32,353 nt of DNA from Actinomycetota bacterium (GTDB lineage Bacteria > Actinomycetota > Thermoleophilia > Gaiellales > Gaiellaceae): positions 1-32,353 of the forward strand of contig OMIZ01000014.1 in the NCBI GenBank assembly GCA_900299235.1, in the 5' to 3' direction. The translations under genes were made by a program, and so were the position numbers. Each line of letters starts with the position of its first letter. Within the stretch, counting starts at the first letter, position 1. Under the pieces are notes generated by a model that had not been told where the DNA came from, did no database searches, and saw nothing but the letters and a program-made list of their open reading frames with translations. Positions 9,288-18,062 of this stretch are shown piece after piece.

Positions 9288-10481
9288 TTGAGGGGATGGC
9301 GTCTCGGGGTGGCTGTGGTCGTTGCGGCGGCGGCAGGCGGTGCGGTTGCGCTCGTTGTGGCGGATACGACGGGGTGGCTCGCCCGTTCCCGCACGGTCCT
9401 GGCGCGCGACACGCTCGCGTCGGAAGGGCTGCGTCAGCTCGTCGTGTCAAAGCCGGTGCTCTCCGGCGCGTTTCGTCCCTCGCGGATCTACAGCCAGCGG
9501 TCCCCTGGCGTCGTCACGATCTCATCGGAGTTCGACGGGCCTCAGTCCACTGGGATCGCGACCGAAATCGGCTCGGGCTTCGTGGTCTCTCTCGGTGGAG
9601 CCGTTCTCACCGCCGCTCATGTGATCACCCAGCAGGATCAGCACGGAGCGGTTGCCGCAAAGGCGGTCTACGTGACGTTCCCCGATGGTGACCGGGTGCA
9701 CGCAAAGATCGTCGGCTGGGATCTTGTCGATGACGTTGGGGTGCTGACTATCAACCCGAAGTCGCATGATCTGAGGCCGATCCCGCTTGGTGACTCACGG
9801 CGCCTCGCCGTCGGCGAGCCCGTGGCCGCTCTCGGGAGTCCGCTTGGTGACCCGAACGCGCTCACGGTTGGGGTGATCTCGGCGCTGCAACGCGTGATCC
9901 CCTCGCTGATCACGTCGTCAGATCTGCTCGACACGATTCAGATCGATGCGCCGATCGCGCACGGCAACTCGGGTGGGCCGATCCTGAACGGGCGAGGCGA
10001 AGCGATCGGGATCGCAGCTCAGACCCAGGTCGGGCCGAACGGTGGCTTCGACGGGGTGGGGTATGCGGTGCCGATCCACGTGGCGCAGCACTCGCTCAAC
10101 CAGCTGCTCTCGACCGGGCATGTGCTCTACGCCTGGGCCGGGATTAGCGCCGAGGATCTGACTCCCGCGATCGCGAAGCGGTTTGGCTACGCGGCGCAGC
10201 ATGGTGCGCTGGTCGACGGAATCGCCCTCGGCGGCCCGGCGTCATCAGCGGGAATTCGACCGGGGCATCGGAACGTGACGTTTCTCGACCAACAGATCAC
10301 CGTGGGGGGCGACGCCGTTACCGCGGTCGACGGCATTCCGGTCACCGACGCAAACGACCTTGCGCGCATCGTTGCGGAAGATCTCCGACCCGGGGAATAC
10401 GCGCGGTTCTCGATCGCTCGCGGTAGCCGACGACTCGAGCTTCGAGTCCAGCTCGGGTCGCGATCCTACGAGCAGCAATAG
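9288..10481 (+). CDS. HtrA/DegP-like S1C serine protease with C-terminal PDZ domain, membrane anchored
   Basis: N-terminal TM; catalytic motifs LTAAHV, DDVGVL, HGNSGGP; PDZ-like [13 protein letters not shown]...[16 protein letters not shown]. Confidence 0.9.
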   Translation: MRGWRLGVAVVVAAAAGGAVALVVADTTGWLARSRTVLARDTLASEGLRQLVVSKPVLSGAFRPSRIYSQRSPGVVTISSEFDGPQSTGIATEIGSGFVVSLGGAVLTAAHVITQQDQHGAVAAKAVYVTFPDGDRVHAKIVGWDLVDDVGVLTINPKSHDLRPIPLGDSRRLAVGEPVAALGSPLGDPNALTVGVISALQRVIPSLITSSDLLDTIQIDAPIAHGNSGGPILNGRGEAIGIAAQTQVGPNGGFDGVGYAVPIHVAQHSLNQLLSTGHVLYAWAGISAEDLTPAIAKRFGYAAQHGALVDGIALGGPASSAGIRPGHRNVTFLDQQITVGGDAVTAVDGIPVTDANDLARIVAEDLRPGEYARFSIARGSRRLELRVQLGSRSYEQQ

Positions 10482-10548
10482 AACTGTTGCCAATACAGAC
10501 AACAACGCTGTTTCAGCGTGCCTCTCGACTGAGAGACCTCCGAGCCTC

Positions 10549-10554
10549 TACGAT
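10549..10554 (+). promoter_or_regulatory. Putative -10 element TACGAT, leaderless spacing (6 nt to ATG 10561)
   Basis: CTCTACGATcgtggaATG. Confidence 0.55.
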
Positions 10555-10560
10555 CGTGGA

Positions 10561-11013
10561 ATGACCGATCTCTCGCATGTCGACGAGGCCTCCGGCGCGG
10601 TCCGGATGGTTGATGTCGGCGCAAAGCCGTTGTCGCATCGCCGGGCCATTGCTCGCGGTGCTGTGCTCATGGCTGCCGAAACAGCCCGCCGGATCCACGA
10701 CCTGCCGAAGGGTGATGCCCTCACGACGGCGCAGCTCGCGGGGATCATGGCCGCGAAGCGCACGAGCGACCTGATTCCGCTTTGCCATCCGCTTCCGCTC
10801 TCACACGCGAACGTCGAGCTCACCGTCGGTGACGGCCGTGTCGACATCGTTGCGGTCGCCGAGACGACCGCGCAGACCGGTGTCGAGATGGAGGCTCTGA
10901 CGGCAGCGAGCGTTGCCGCACTCACCGTCTACGACATGGCCAAGGCGATCGACAAGGGCATGGTGATCACCGAGATCACGCTCGTCGAGAAGACCAAGCG
11001 CGAGGTCGTGTGA
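10561..11013 (+). CDS. moaC: Cyclic pyranopterin monophosphate synthase MoaC
   Basis: [33 protein letters not shown]...[25 protein letters not shown]...[24 protein letters not shown]. Confidence 0.96.
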   Translation: MTDLSHVDEASGAVRMVDVGAKPLSHRRAIARGAVLMAAETARRIHDLPKGDALTTAQLAGIMAAKRTSDLIPLCHPLPLSHANVELTVGDGRVDIVAVAETTAQTGVEMEALTAASVAALTVYDMAKAIDKGMVITEITLVEKTKREVV

Positions 11014-11495
11014 AGGTCGGCGTCGTCACGGTCTCCGATCGCGTGTCGCAAGGAGTTGCCGAGGACGGCAGCGGTGCCGTGCTCGAAGAGCTCCTGCGGG
11101 AGGATGGCTACGAGGTTGTTCGACGGCTCGTCCCGGATGAGCGCGAGCAGATCTCGGCGGTGATCACTGCGCTCGCGGTCGAGACCGACTGCGTGCTGAC
11201 GACGGGCGGCACCGGTCTTGCGGCCCGAGACGTCACGCCTGAGGCGACCGCAGCCGTGCTCACGCGAGTTGCACCCGGTATTGCCGAGGCGATCCGTGCC
11301 GATTCGATCGCGAAGACGCCGCACGGCCTACTCTCTCGCGGTGTCGCCGGTGTTGTCGGCTCCACGCTCGTCGTGAATCTCGCCGGCTCCCCAGGGGCCT
11401 GTCGTGACGGGTACGCCGTACTCCGGCCTGCGCTTCCACATGCCCTGCGGCTTCTCGCCGACCAGAAGACCGCGACCGACCACGTCAACACCTGA
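11010..11495 (+). CDS. mogA: Molybdopterin adenylyltransferase MogA/MoaB
   Basis: [20 protein letters not shown]...[20 protein letters not shown]...[22 protein letters not shown]; 4-nt GTGA overlap with moaC. Confidence 0.92.
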   Translation: MKVGVVTVSDRVSQGVAEDGSGAVLEELLREDGYEVVRRLVPDEREQISAVITALAVETDCVLTTGGTGLAARDVTPEATAAVLTRVAPGIAEAIRADSIAKTPHGLLSRGVAGVVGSTLVVNLAGSPGACRDGYAVLRPALPHALRLLADQKTATDHVNT

Positions 11496-11496
11496 G

Positions 11497-12387
11497 GTGG
11501 GATCGACAGTGACCACCGGCTCCGGGGGACGCCACACCCCGGCTCGCCTCGCCGCGCTCTTCGCAAAGCTCATCAAGATTGAGCACACGATCTTTGCGCT
11601 GCCGTTTGCCTACGTCGGCGCGTTTCTCGCGGTTGACGGCATTCCGTCGGCGCACGACCTCGTGTGGGTCACCGTTGCGATGGCTGGGGCACGATCGCTC
11701 GCCATGGCGCTCAACCGGCTGATCGATGCGGGCATCGACGCACGGAACCCTCGCACGGCCGGACGGGAGATTCCGTCGGGACTGCTGAGCCCTGTCGCAG
11801 TCACGCTGTTCTGCATCGCGTCGCTCGTGATCTTCCTCGTTGCAGCGTGGCAGCTCGACCCCCTGGTGCGCTGGCTCTGGCCGATTCCGGTTGTCGCGTT
11901 CGTCGTATACCCGTACCTCAAGCGGTTCACGTGGCTCTGCCACCTCTGGCTCGGGGCGGTTGACGGCCTTGCGCCCGTTGGTGGCTGGGTGGCCGTGAAG
12001 GGAACACTCCCGTGGCAGGCATGGGCACTCGGCGGCGCAGTCGCCCTCTGGGTTTCGGGTTTCGACCTCTTCTACGCGTTGTTTGATGTCGAGATCGATC
12101 GCGAGCAGGGCCTGCACTCCTGGGCGGTGCGGTTTGGTGAGCGAGGCGCATTCTGGGGGGCGCGTCTGATGCATCTCGCCACTGTTTTCCTGCTCGTGCT
12201 CGCGGGCCTCGGCCTGTCGGTGGGCATCGCCTACTGGCTCGGGGTTGTGGCTGTCGCAGCTCTTCTGGCATACGAGCACTCGCTCGTTCGGCCGGGTGAC
12301 CTGAAGCGGCTCGACGCGGCGTTCTTCACGATGAACGGCGTCATCAGCGTCGCGTTCTTCGCGTTCGTTCTCGCCGACGTCGCGTAG
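11497..12387 (+). CDS. UbiA-family prenyltransferase (4-hydroxybenzoate/MqnP-like, quinone biosynthesis); start 11497 or 11509
   Basis: KLIKIEHTIFALPFAYVGAFLA; NRLIDAGIDARNPRTAGREIPSG and DVEIDREQGLHS aspartate motifs; multi-TM. Confidence 0.9.
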   Translation: MGSTVTTGSGGRHTPARLAALFAKLIKIEHTIFALPFAYVGAFLAVDGIPSAHDLVWVTVAMAGARSLAMALNRLIDAGIDARNPRTAGREIPSGLLSPVAVTLFCIASLVIFLVAAWQLDPLVRWLWPIPVVAFVVYPYLKRFTWLCHLWLGAVDGLAPVGGWVAVKGTLPWQAWALGGAVALWVSGFDLFYALFDVEIDREQGLHSWAVRFGERGAFWGARLMHLATVFLLVLAGLGLSVGIAYWLGVVAVAALLAYEHSLVRPGDLKRLDAAFFTMNGVISVAFFAFVLADVA

Positions 12388-12405
12388 CGGACAGCGTCGC
12401 GGCGG

Positions 12406-12411
12406 TACCGT
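12406..12411 (+). promoter_or_regulatory. Putative -10 element TACCGT, leaderless spacing (8 nt to ATG 12420)
   Basis: ggTACCGTtcgcggccATG. Confidence 0.45.
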
Positions 12412-12419
12412 TCGCGGCC

Positions 12420-12998
12420 ATGGTCAAGGCCCGCAACCTCTCGAAGCGCTACGACACGCGTCGAATCTTCGACAAGGTCGACGTCGACCTCGCGGCCGGC
12501 GGGTTCCTCCTCGTCACCGGCCCGAACGGCTCCGGGAAGACGACGCTCCTGCGGGTGCTTGCCGGTCTCGCGGCGCCAACGAGCGGCGAGCTGGAGCTCC
12601 CGATGCGCGGAGAGATCGGCTACCTCGGGCATGATCCGCTCGTCTACAAGCAGCTCACACCGCTTGAGAACCTGACGCTATTTGCGCGGCTCTACCGAGT
12701 ATCCGATCGCGAACAGCGGATCCGCGCGCTCCTTGAGCGGTTCGGGCTGTGGGATGTGCGCGACAAGGCGGTTGCGACGTTTTCGCGAGGGATGCAACAG
12801 CGGCTCGGCCTCGGCCGCGTGCTCCTGCACGACCCGAAGCTACTGATCCTCGACGAGCCCTTCAACGCGCTCGACACCGCTGGCGCATCGCTCCTCGACG
12901 AGGAGCTCGCGACCCGCTCGCACCGCGCCGTTGTCGTCGCGACACACGATCCTGAGCGTGTCGAAGGGCTTGCGACCGAGAGGCTGGCCTTCACGTGA
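12420..12998 (+). CDS. ccmA: Heme exporter / cytochrome c biogenesis ABC transporter ATP-binding protein CcmA
   Basis: Walker A GPNGSGKTTLLRVLAGL; signature FSRGMQQRLGLGRVLLHDPKLLILDEPFNALD; followed by ccmB and ccmC. Confidence 0.93.
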   Translation: MVKARNLSKRYDTRRIFDKVDVDLAAGGFLLVTGPNGSGKTTLLRVLAGLAAPTSGELELPMRGEIGYLGHDPLVYKQLTPLENLTLFARLYRVSDREQRIRALLERFGLWDVRDKAVATFSRGMQQRLGLGRVLLHDPKLLILDEPFNALDTAGASLLDEELATRSHRAVVVATHDPERVEGLATERLAFT

Positions 12999-13633
12999 GG
13001 TACCTCTCCGACGTTGCAGCGCTCACCCGCAAGGACATCCTGCTGGAACTGCGGGCCAAGGAGACGATTCCCGCGATGCTCCTCTTCGTCCTGTCGGCGC
13101 TCACGATCTTCCACTTCGCGATCCCGCGTGGCTCCTCCGATGTCGCCGCGCTCGGGCTCCTCTGGGTCGCGATCGTCTTTACGTCGCTGCTTGGCCTGAC
13201 ACGCGCATTCGTCCCGGAGCGCGAACAGGGCCTGATGGACGCTCTCGTCATGGCCCCGTGCGACCGTAGCGCCATCTGGCTTGCGAAGACGCTCGCCGTG
13301 ATCGCATTTCTTGGCGTGGCTGAGATCGTGGCTCTCCCAGCGTTCACGCTGTTCTTCTCGGGCCTCAACCTCAAGACCGTCGCCGCTGTCGTACTCGCTG
13401 ACATCGGAATCGCCTCGGTTGGCACGTTGACCGGCGCGATGGCCGTTGCCGGCCGTGCGCGTGAGCTGATCCAGCCACTGCTCTTTCTGCCGCTCTCGAT
13501 TCCAGTGATCGTTGGTGGAATCGGCGCCAGCGCAACTGCAGGACCGAAGTTCCTGCTCTTCCTCGCACTGTATGACGCGGTGTTCGTGCTGCTCTCCTGG
13601 GCCGCATTCGACTTCGTCGCGGCGGAAGTCTGA
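12995..13633 (+). CDS. ccmB: Heme exporter membrane protein CcmB
   Basis: ALTRKDILLELRAKETIPAMLLFVLSALTIFHFAI...ALVMAPCDRSAIWLAKTLA; six-TM pattern; overlaps ccmA. Confidence 0.92.
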   Translation: MRYLSDVAALTRKDILLELRAKETIPAMLLFVLSALTIFHFAIPRGSSDVAALGLLWVAIVFTSLLGLTRAFVPEREQGLMDALVMAPCDRSAIWLAKTLAVIAFLGVAEIVALPAFTLFFSGLNLKTVAAVVLADIGIASVGTLTGAMAVAGRARELIQPLLFLPLSIPVIVGGIGASATAGPKFLLFLALYDAVFVLLSWAAFDFVAAEV

Positions 13634-13654
13634 GCCGAGAAGCCGCTCCCGGAC

Positions 13655-13660
13655 TACGAT
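13655..13660 (+). promoter_or_regulatory. Putative -10 element TACGAT, 10 nt from ATG 13671
   Basis: Same TACGAT hexamer as upstream of moaC; inside the ccm cluster. Confidence 0.3.
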
Positions 13661-13670
13661 TGACCCTGAA

Positions 13671-14357
13671 ATGAGCGAAAAACTCGCCACCCGGCTGCCT
13701 GCGCTCGTTGGTCTTGCGACGGCGCTGCTCGCAATCGCAATCGTTGCCGTGTTCTTCTGGGCGCCGACCGACGCCGATCAGGGTCTCTCGCAGCGCATCT
13801 TCTACTTCCATGTTCCGATCGCCCTGACGGGGTACGCGTGCTTCGGCTGGGGTGCCTGGAAGGCGCTACGCCACCTCTGGAAGGGCGATCCTGACGCCGA
13901 CCTTGAGAGCTACGTGGCCATCCACCAGGGCGTGATTTTCGGGTCGCTCACCCTGATCACGGGTTCGATCTGGGCGAAGATCTCATGGGGGGTGTGGTGG
14001 GTGTGGAGCGACGACCAGCTCGTGCTCTTCCTCGTCCTCTTCCTCTTCTACTGCGCGTACTTCATGCTCCGCTACTCGGTCGACCCGGGTCCACAACGCG
14101 CCAATCTCAGCGCGGTGTACGCGCTCTTCGGCGTCGTCCTGATCCCCGTGTCGTTCCTTGCGATCCGGCTGTCGCACAGCTTCATCCACCCGGTTGTGTT
14201 CACCCGGAACGGCGCGCAGATGACAGGCACCATGTTCGCCACGTTCTGCATCTGCGTCGTCGCCATGGTCGTTCTGTTCATCACCCTGTACCAGCTCGAG
14301 CTCGCGGGCAAGCGACTCGATTCCCGGATCCGCGAGCTGAAGGAGCTCCTCGTATGA
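13671..14357 (+). CDS. ccmC: Cytochrome c biogenesis / heme handling protein CcmC
   Basis: QRIFYFHVPIALTGYACFGWGAW...SWGVWWVWSDDQLVLFLVLFLFYCAYFMLR (WWD-like) ...RLSHSFIHPVV; position after ccmAB. Confidence 0.93.
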   Translation: MSEKLATRLPALVGLATALLAIAIVAVFFWAPTDADQGLSQRIFYFHVPIALTGYACFGWGAWKALRHLWKGDPDADLESYVAIHQGVIFGSLTLITGSIWAKISWGVWWVWSDDQLVLFLVLFLFYCAYFMLRYSVDPGPQRANLSAVYALFGVVLIPVSFLAIRLSHSFIHPVVFTRNGAQMTGTMFATFCICVVAMVVLFITLYQLELAGKRLDSRIRELKELLV

Positions 14358-14512
14358 GCCCAGCAGAGAAGTACACCGCCGCCGCCTACCTCGTCGTGTT
14401 CGTCGGGGTGCTTGCTTACGTCGGGATCATCGCGGCCAAGCTTCAGCGCCTCCAGCGCGACGTCGCCGACCTGGTCGAGCGGGTCGCGGGGCGTCAGCGC
14501 TCCGATGGTTGA
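14354..14512 (+). CDS. ccmD: CcmD-like single-TM small protein (52 aa)
   Basis: MSPAEKYTAAAYLVVFVGVLAYVGIIAAKLQRLQRDVADLVERVAGRQRSDG; ATGA overlap with ccmC; one TM plus a charged tail. Confidence 0.7.
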   Translation: MSPAEKYTAAAYLVVFVGVLAYVGIIAAKLQRLQRDVADLVERVAGRQRSDG

Positions 14513-15266
14513 GCTGCTCTTCTGGCCCGTCCTCGTCGGCTATGGCGAGGCGGCAGTTGCCTACGCCTCACCCCGGGGCGATCGTCTTGCAACGTGGGGC
14601 GTTCGCATCGGCTGGCTTGCCCAGACTGCGCTGCTCAGCATCCAGGCTGCGCACGCTGATGGCTTCCCGTGGGGGACATGGGCAGGCTCGCTCAACCTCT
14701 TCGTGTGGCTTGTTGTCGGCACCTACCTGATCTGGGGGTGTCGACCCCGCTACCGCCTTCTCGGCCTTGCCGTGATGCCACTGGCGGCGGTGCTCTTCCT
14801 CGTTGCGCGTGTCGGTGGCGGGACGAACGCCGGCCAGAAGTCGCACTACGGCAACCTCTTCCTCACGCTGCACGTCGGTTGCGTGCTTGCCGCGTTCGCC
14901 GGTTTCACGCTTGCGGCTGCGCTGGCCGGGCTCTACCTGATCGAGGAGCGACGGCTGAAGCGCCGAGCCGCCGACATCTTGCGGCTGCGGATGCCACCTC
15001 TCGCCACGCTTGACGCACTGCTTCGCCGGACGATCGCGATCGCCGTTCCCTTTCTGACGGTAGGGCTGATCGTCGGCATTGCACGCCTGCAGAGCCGCGG
15101 TGGTGGCGTCGACGCACTGATGGTCGCGACGGTGTTGACGTGGCTGCTCTACACGTCGTTTCTTGTGATTCGACCAACCGGTCGTAACGCTGCCCGGTAC
15201 GCCCTCGTCGGCTTCGCCCTCGTGATCCTCGTTCGCGTGGTGCTTGAAGGGACGCACGTCTCGTGA
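14505..15266 (+). CDS. CcsA/HemX-like cytochrome c assembly membrane protein
   Basis: Start ATG 14505 (MVELLFWPVLVGYGEA); GFPWGTWAGSLNLFVWLVVGTYL; LTLHVGCVLAAFAGFTLAAALAGLYLIEERRLKRR; immediately upstream of hemA. Confidence 0.82.
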   Translation: MVELLFWPVLVGYGEAAVAYASPRGDRLATWGVRIGWLAQTALLSIQAAHADGFPWGTWAGSLNLFVWLVVGTYLIWGCRPRYRLLGLAVMPLAAVLFLVARVGGGTNAGQKSHYGNLFLTLHVGCVLAAFAGFTLAAALAGLYLIEERRLKRRAADILRLRMPPLATLDALLRRTIAIAVPFLTVGLIVGIARLQSRGGGVDALMVATVLTWLLYTSFLVIRPTGRNAARYALVGFALVILVRVVLEGTHVS

Positions 15267-16459
15267 GCCTGACGCTCGTCGGCATCTCGCATCACGTTGC
15301 ACCAGTCGAAGTGCGTGAGCGCGTCGCGCTTGAGCCTGACGACGCTGCTGCCGTCGCCCGCCGACTGGGCGATGCCGTGTGCCTCTCAACGTGCAACCGC
15401 ACGGAGCTCTACCTCGCAGGCGATAGCGACGAGGAGGCCCTCGCGACACTCGAGGAGATTGCGGGAAGCTCGCTGCACTCGGTCGCGTACCGCCTGCATG
15501 GCGAGGCCGCGGCCGCGCACCTCTTCCGCGTCTCGGCCGGTCTCGACTCGCTTGTGCCTGGTGAGAGCGAGATCCTCGGGCAGGTCAAGGCCGCGTACGA
15601 GGCAGCCTCACCCGGTCCGCTACTCGACAAGGTCTTTCGTCAGGCACTGCAGGTCGGCAAGCGCGTTCGCACCGAGACGGCGATCGGCGAGAGCCCGGCT
15701 TCTGTCCCCTCGGCTGCTGCGGCGCTCGCACAACAGGTCTTCGGCGATCTCGCCGGCCGCCGCGTCTTGCTCGTCGGGGCCGGGCGGATGGGTGAGCTTG
15801 CCGCCTCGAACCTCGCAACGCGAGGCGCGACGATCGCCTACGTCGCCAACCGCAGCCTCGAGGCTGCCGAACGTGTCGCCGCGACGTTCGGCGCAACACC
15901 GATCGGACTCGACGCAATGGCTTCACGCCTCGGCGATGTTGACGTCGTGCTCTCCTCGACTGGCGCGCCCGACCACGTGATCGACGCGCAGGACATTCCG
16001 ACGAAGCGCCGCAACCCACTGTTCCTGATCGACATCGCAGTGCCACGAGATGTCGACCCCAGCGTGCAGGAGCTCGACGGCTGCTTTCTCTACGACATCG
16101 ACGACCTGGAAGCAGTCGTCGCCGAGACTCTCACGTCACGTCGTCGCGAGGCTGAGCAGGCCGAGCGGCTCGTCGCCGAAGAGGCGGCACGTTTTGGTGC
16201 CTGGCAACTCTCGCTCGATGCCGTCCCGGTGATCACCGCACTGCGCGAGCATGCCGAGGGTCTGCGCGCGGAGGAACTGGAACGTCTTGGTGCACTCGAT
16301 CCCGCGCAACGTGAGCTCGTCGAGCGGGCCACAGGGCAGCTTCTGAACAAGCTCCTCCACCTGCCGACGATTCGCCTGAAGGACGCCGCCGGCGAGCCCG
16401 AGGGCGCGCTCCTTGCAGACTCCGTGCGTCGCCTATTTGGTCTCGGAGAGAAGCGATGA
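15263..16459 (+). CDS. hemA: Glutamyl-tRNA reductase HemA
   Basis: LTLVGISHHVAPVEVRERVAL, LSTCNRTELYL, GLDSLVPGESEILGQVKAAYE, VLLVGAGRMGELAASNL. Confidence 0.96.
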   Translation: MSLTLVGISHHVAPVEVRERVALEPDDAAAVARRLGDAVCLSTCNRTELYLAGDSDEEALATLEEIAGSSLHSVAYRLHGEAAAAHLFRVSAGLDSLVPGESEILGQVKAAYEAASPGPLLDKVFRQALQVGKRVRTETAIGESPASVPSAAAALAQQVFGDLAGRRVLLVGAGRMGELAASNLATRGATIAYVANRSLEAAERVAATFGATPIGLDAMASRLGDVDVVLSSTGAPDHVIDAQDIPTKRRNPLFLIDIAVPRDVDPSVQELDGCFLYDIDDLEAVVAETLTSRRREAEQAERLVAEEAARFGAWQLSLDAVPVITALREHAEGLRAEELERLGALDPAQRELVERATGQLLNKLLHLPTIRLKDAAGEPEGALLADSVRRLFGLGEKR

Positions 16460-16620
16460 CAGGCCGAGAGACACCTAAGGCCGGGCAAGCTCGCCCACTT
16501 CCCGTCGTCGCCCCGACGGCGTTCGTTCGTGTTCGGCTGCGCCCCCGCGCGTGTGAGCCAGTTGCTCGCTCGAGAAAGGTGGTGCGCTGTGCTCGTTCGC
16601 ATCGGGTCACGCGGCTCTAG
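16456..16620 (+). CDS. Possible small ORF (54 aa) bridging hemA and hemC, not in supplied ORF track
   Basis: ATGA overlap with hemA stop; reads MTGRETPKAGQARPLPVVAPTAFVRVRLRPRACEPVARSRKVVRCARSHRVTRL*; overlaps hemC start at 16589. Confidence 0.2.
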   Translation: MTGRETPKAGQARPLPVVAPTAFVRVRLRPRACEPVARSRKVVRCARSHRVTRL

Positions 16621-17425
16621 GCTCGCTCTCGTTCAGGCGGAGATCGCCGCGACTGCGCTGCGGGCTGCTGGCCACCAGATTGCGATCGTGCCGATGACGA
16701 CGGCGGGCGATCGCGACCGCAAGAGCCCCTTCGGGCAGATCGGCGAACGCGGCGTGTTCGTCAAGGAGATTGAAGAGGCACTGCTTGAGGGACGCATCGA
16801 CGTCGCTGTCCACTCGGCGAAAGACATGACTTCGACCGACACGGAGGGACTGGTCGTGGGTGCGTACCTTGAGCGTGACGACCCGCGTGATGCGCTGATC
16901 GGTGCCGATGCGATCGTTCCGGGCATGCGCATTGGCACAGCGTCGGTTCGGCGACGGGCGCAGTTGCTTGCGTTCGACTCCACGATCTCCGTCGAGCCGC
17001 TACGCGGCAACGTCGACACACGCCTGCGCAAGGCGAAGGAGCGAGGCCTCGACGCACTCGTCCTCTCGTCGGCGGGCCTCGACCGCCTCGGGCTGAGCTC
17101 GGAGATCGGACTCCGGATCCCGCCGGCGATCATGCTTCCCGAAGCGGCGCAGGGTGTTGTCGCCCTCCAGGTGCGCGTGGGTGAGGAAGATAGTGTTGCC
17201 CACGCAGACGACGCCGAGACGCGGCGGCGGGTGGAGGCCGAGCGTGGCTGCGTCGCTGCGGTCGGTGGCGGCTGCCTCGCGCCCGTCGCAGCACACCACG
17301 ATGGCACCGTGCTTGCCGGTCTCGTCGCAGCGGAAGACGGTTCGTGGGTCGAGCGACTCACCGGCGACGATCCAACCACGCTTGGTCTGCAGCTTCTTGC
17401 TGCCCTGGAGAGCCGCGCGGCGTGA
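16589..17425 (+). CDS. hemC: Porphobilinogen deaminase HemC (GTG 16589)
   Basis: VRIGSRGSRLALVQAE...GERGVFVKEIEEALLEGRIDVAVHSAKDMTS...GTASVRRRAQLLA...LRGNVDTRLRKA; purine-rich gagaaaggtgg upstream. Confidence 0.96.
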   Translation: MLVRIGSRGSRLALVQAEIAATALRAAGHQIAIVPMTTAGDRDRKSPFGQIGERGVFVKEIEEALLEGRIDVAVHSAKDMTSTDTEGLVVGAYLERDDPRDALIGADAIVPGMRIGTASVRRRAQLLAFDSTISVEPLRGNVDTRLRKAKERGLDALVLSSAGLDRLGLSSEIGLRIPPAIMLPEAAQGVVALQVRVGEEDSVAHADDAETRRRVEAERGCVAAVGGGCLAPVAAHHDGTVLAGLVAAEDGSWVERLTGDDPTTLGLQLLAALESRAA

Positions 17426-18060
17426 GAGTGATCGTCACCCGACCGCGAGCGCAGGCTGGGCCGCTCGTCGAGCGGTTGGAGGCGCTTGGGTTCGACGTCG
17501 TGCCGTGCCCGCTCATCGAGATCGAGCGAACGTCCGATGAGCCGATCGACTGTTCCGGGTACGAATGGCTGATCGTGACGAGCACCAATGGTGCGGATGA
17601 GATCGCTCGACGTGCGGTGAACATTCCAAAGGTCGCTGCCGTTGGCCCAGGTACCGCTGAAGCGCTGCGGCTCCACGGCATCGAGCCTGACTTCGTTCCG
17701 GCCGTGTCATCGCAAGATGGCCTCCTGGCTGAGTTCCCGAAGCCCGCCGGAAAGGTGCTCTTTGCCGCTGCCGAGAACGCGCGCCGCGGTCCCATCGATG
17801 CGTTGGGTGCCGACTACGTACCGCTCTACCGCACCGTACTGCTCACCCCCGATCCGCCAGACGGCGATGTCGTGGTGCTGGCGTCGGGATCGGCCGCGCG
17901 CGCCTACGCGTGGATTGGCGGCACCGCGCCCGCTGTGTCGATCGGCCCGGAGACGACCAAGGTCGCAGGCTCGGTAGGGCTCACGGTCGCAGTTGAAGCT
18001 GCGAGCCACGACCTCGACGGGCTCGTCGCTGCCGTTGCGCGCTTTGCCAGCGAGCACTGA
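17422..18060 (+). CDS. hemD: Uroporphyrinogen-III synthase HemD
   Basis: MRVIVTRPRAQAGPLVERLEALGFDVVPCPLIEIE...YEWLIVTSTNGADEI...VAAVGPGTAEALRLHGI; GTGA overlap with hemC. Confidence 0.92.
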   Translation: MRVIVTRPRAQAGPLVERLEALGFDVVPCPLIEIERTSDEPIDCSGYEWLIVTSTNGADEIARRAVNIPKVAAVGPGTAEALRLHGIEPDFVPAVSSQDGLLAEFPKPAGKVLFAAAENARRGPIDALGADYVPLYRTVLLTPDPPDGDVVVLASGSAARAYAWIGGTAPAVSIGPETTKVAGSVGLTVAVEAASHDLDGLVAAVARFASEH

Positions 18061-18062
18061 TC

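Noticed and set aside
12987-13002. TCACGTGA palindrome at the ccmA/ccmB junction as a possible parS site
   Set aside because: Only the core palindrome matches; flanks differ from parS and the bases are constrained by overlapping coding sequence.
12692-13690. 332-aa minus-strand ORF opposite ccmA/ccmB
   Set aside because: Charged low-complexity translation; complementary strand encodes clear CcmA/CcmB. The same reasoning applies to 11485-12279, 14568-15449 and 16633-17676.
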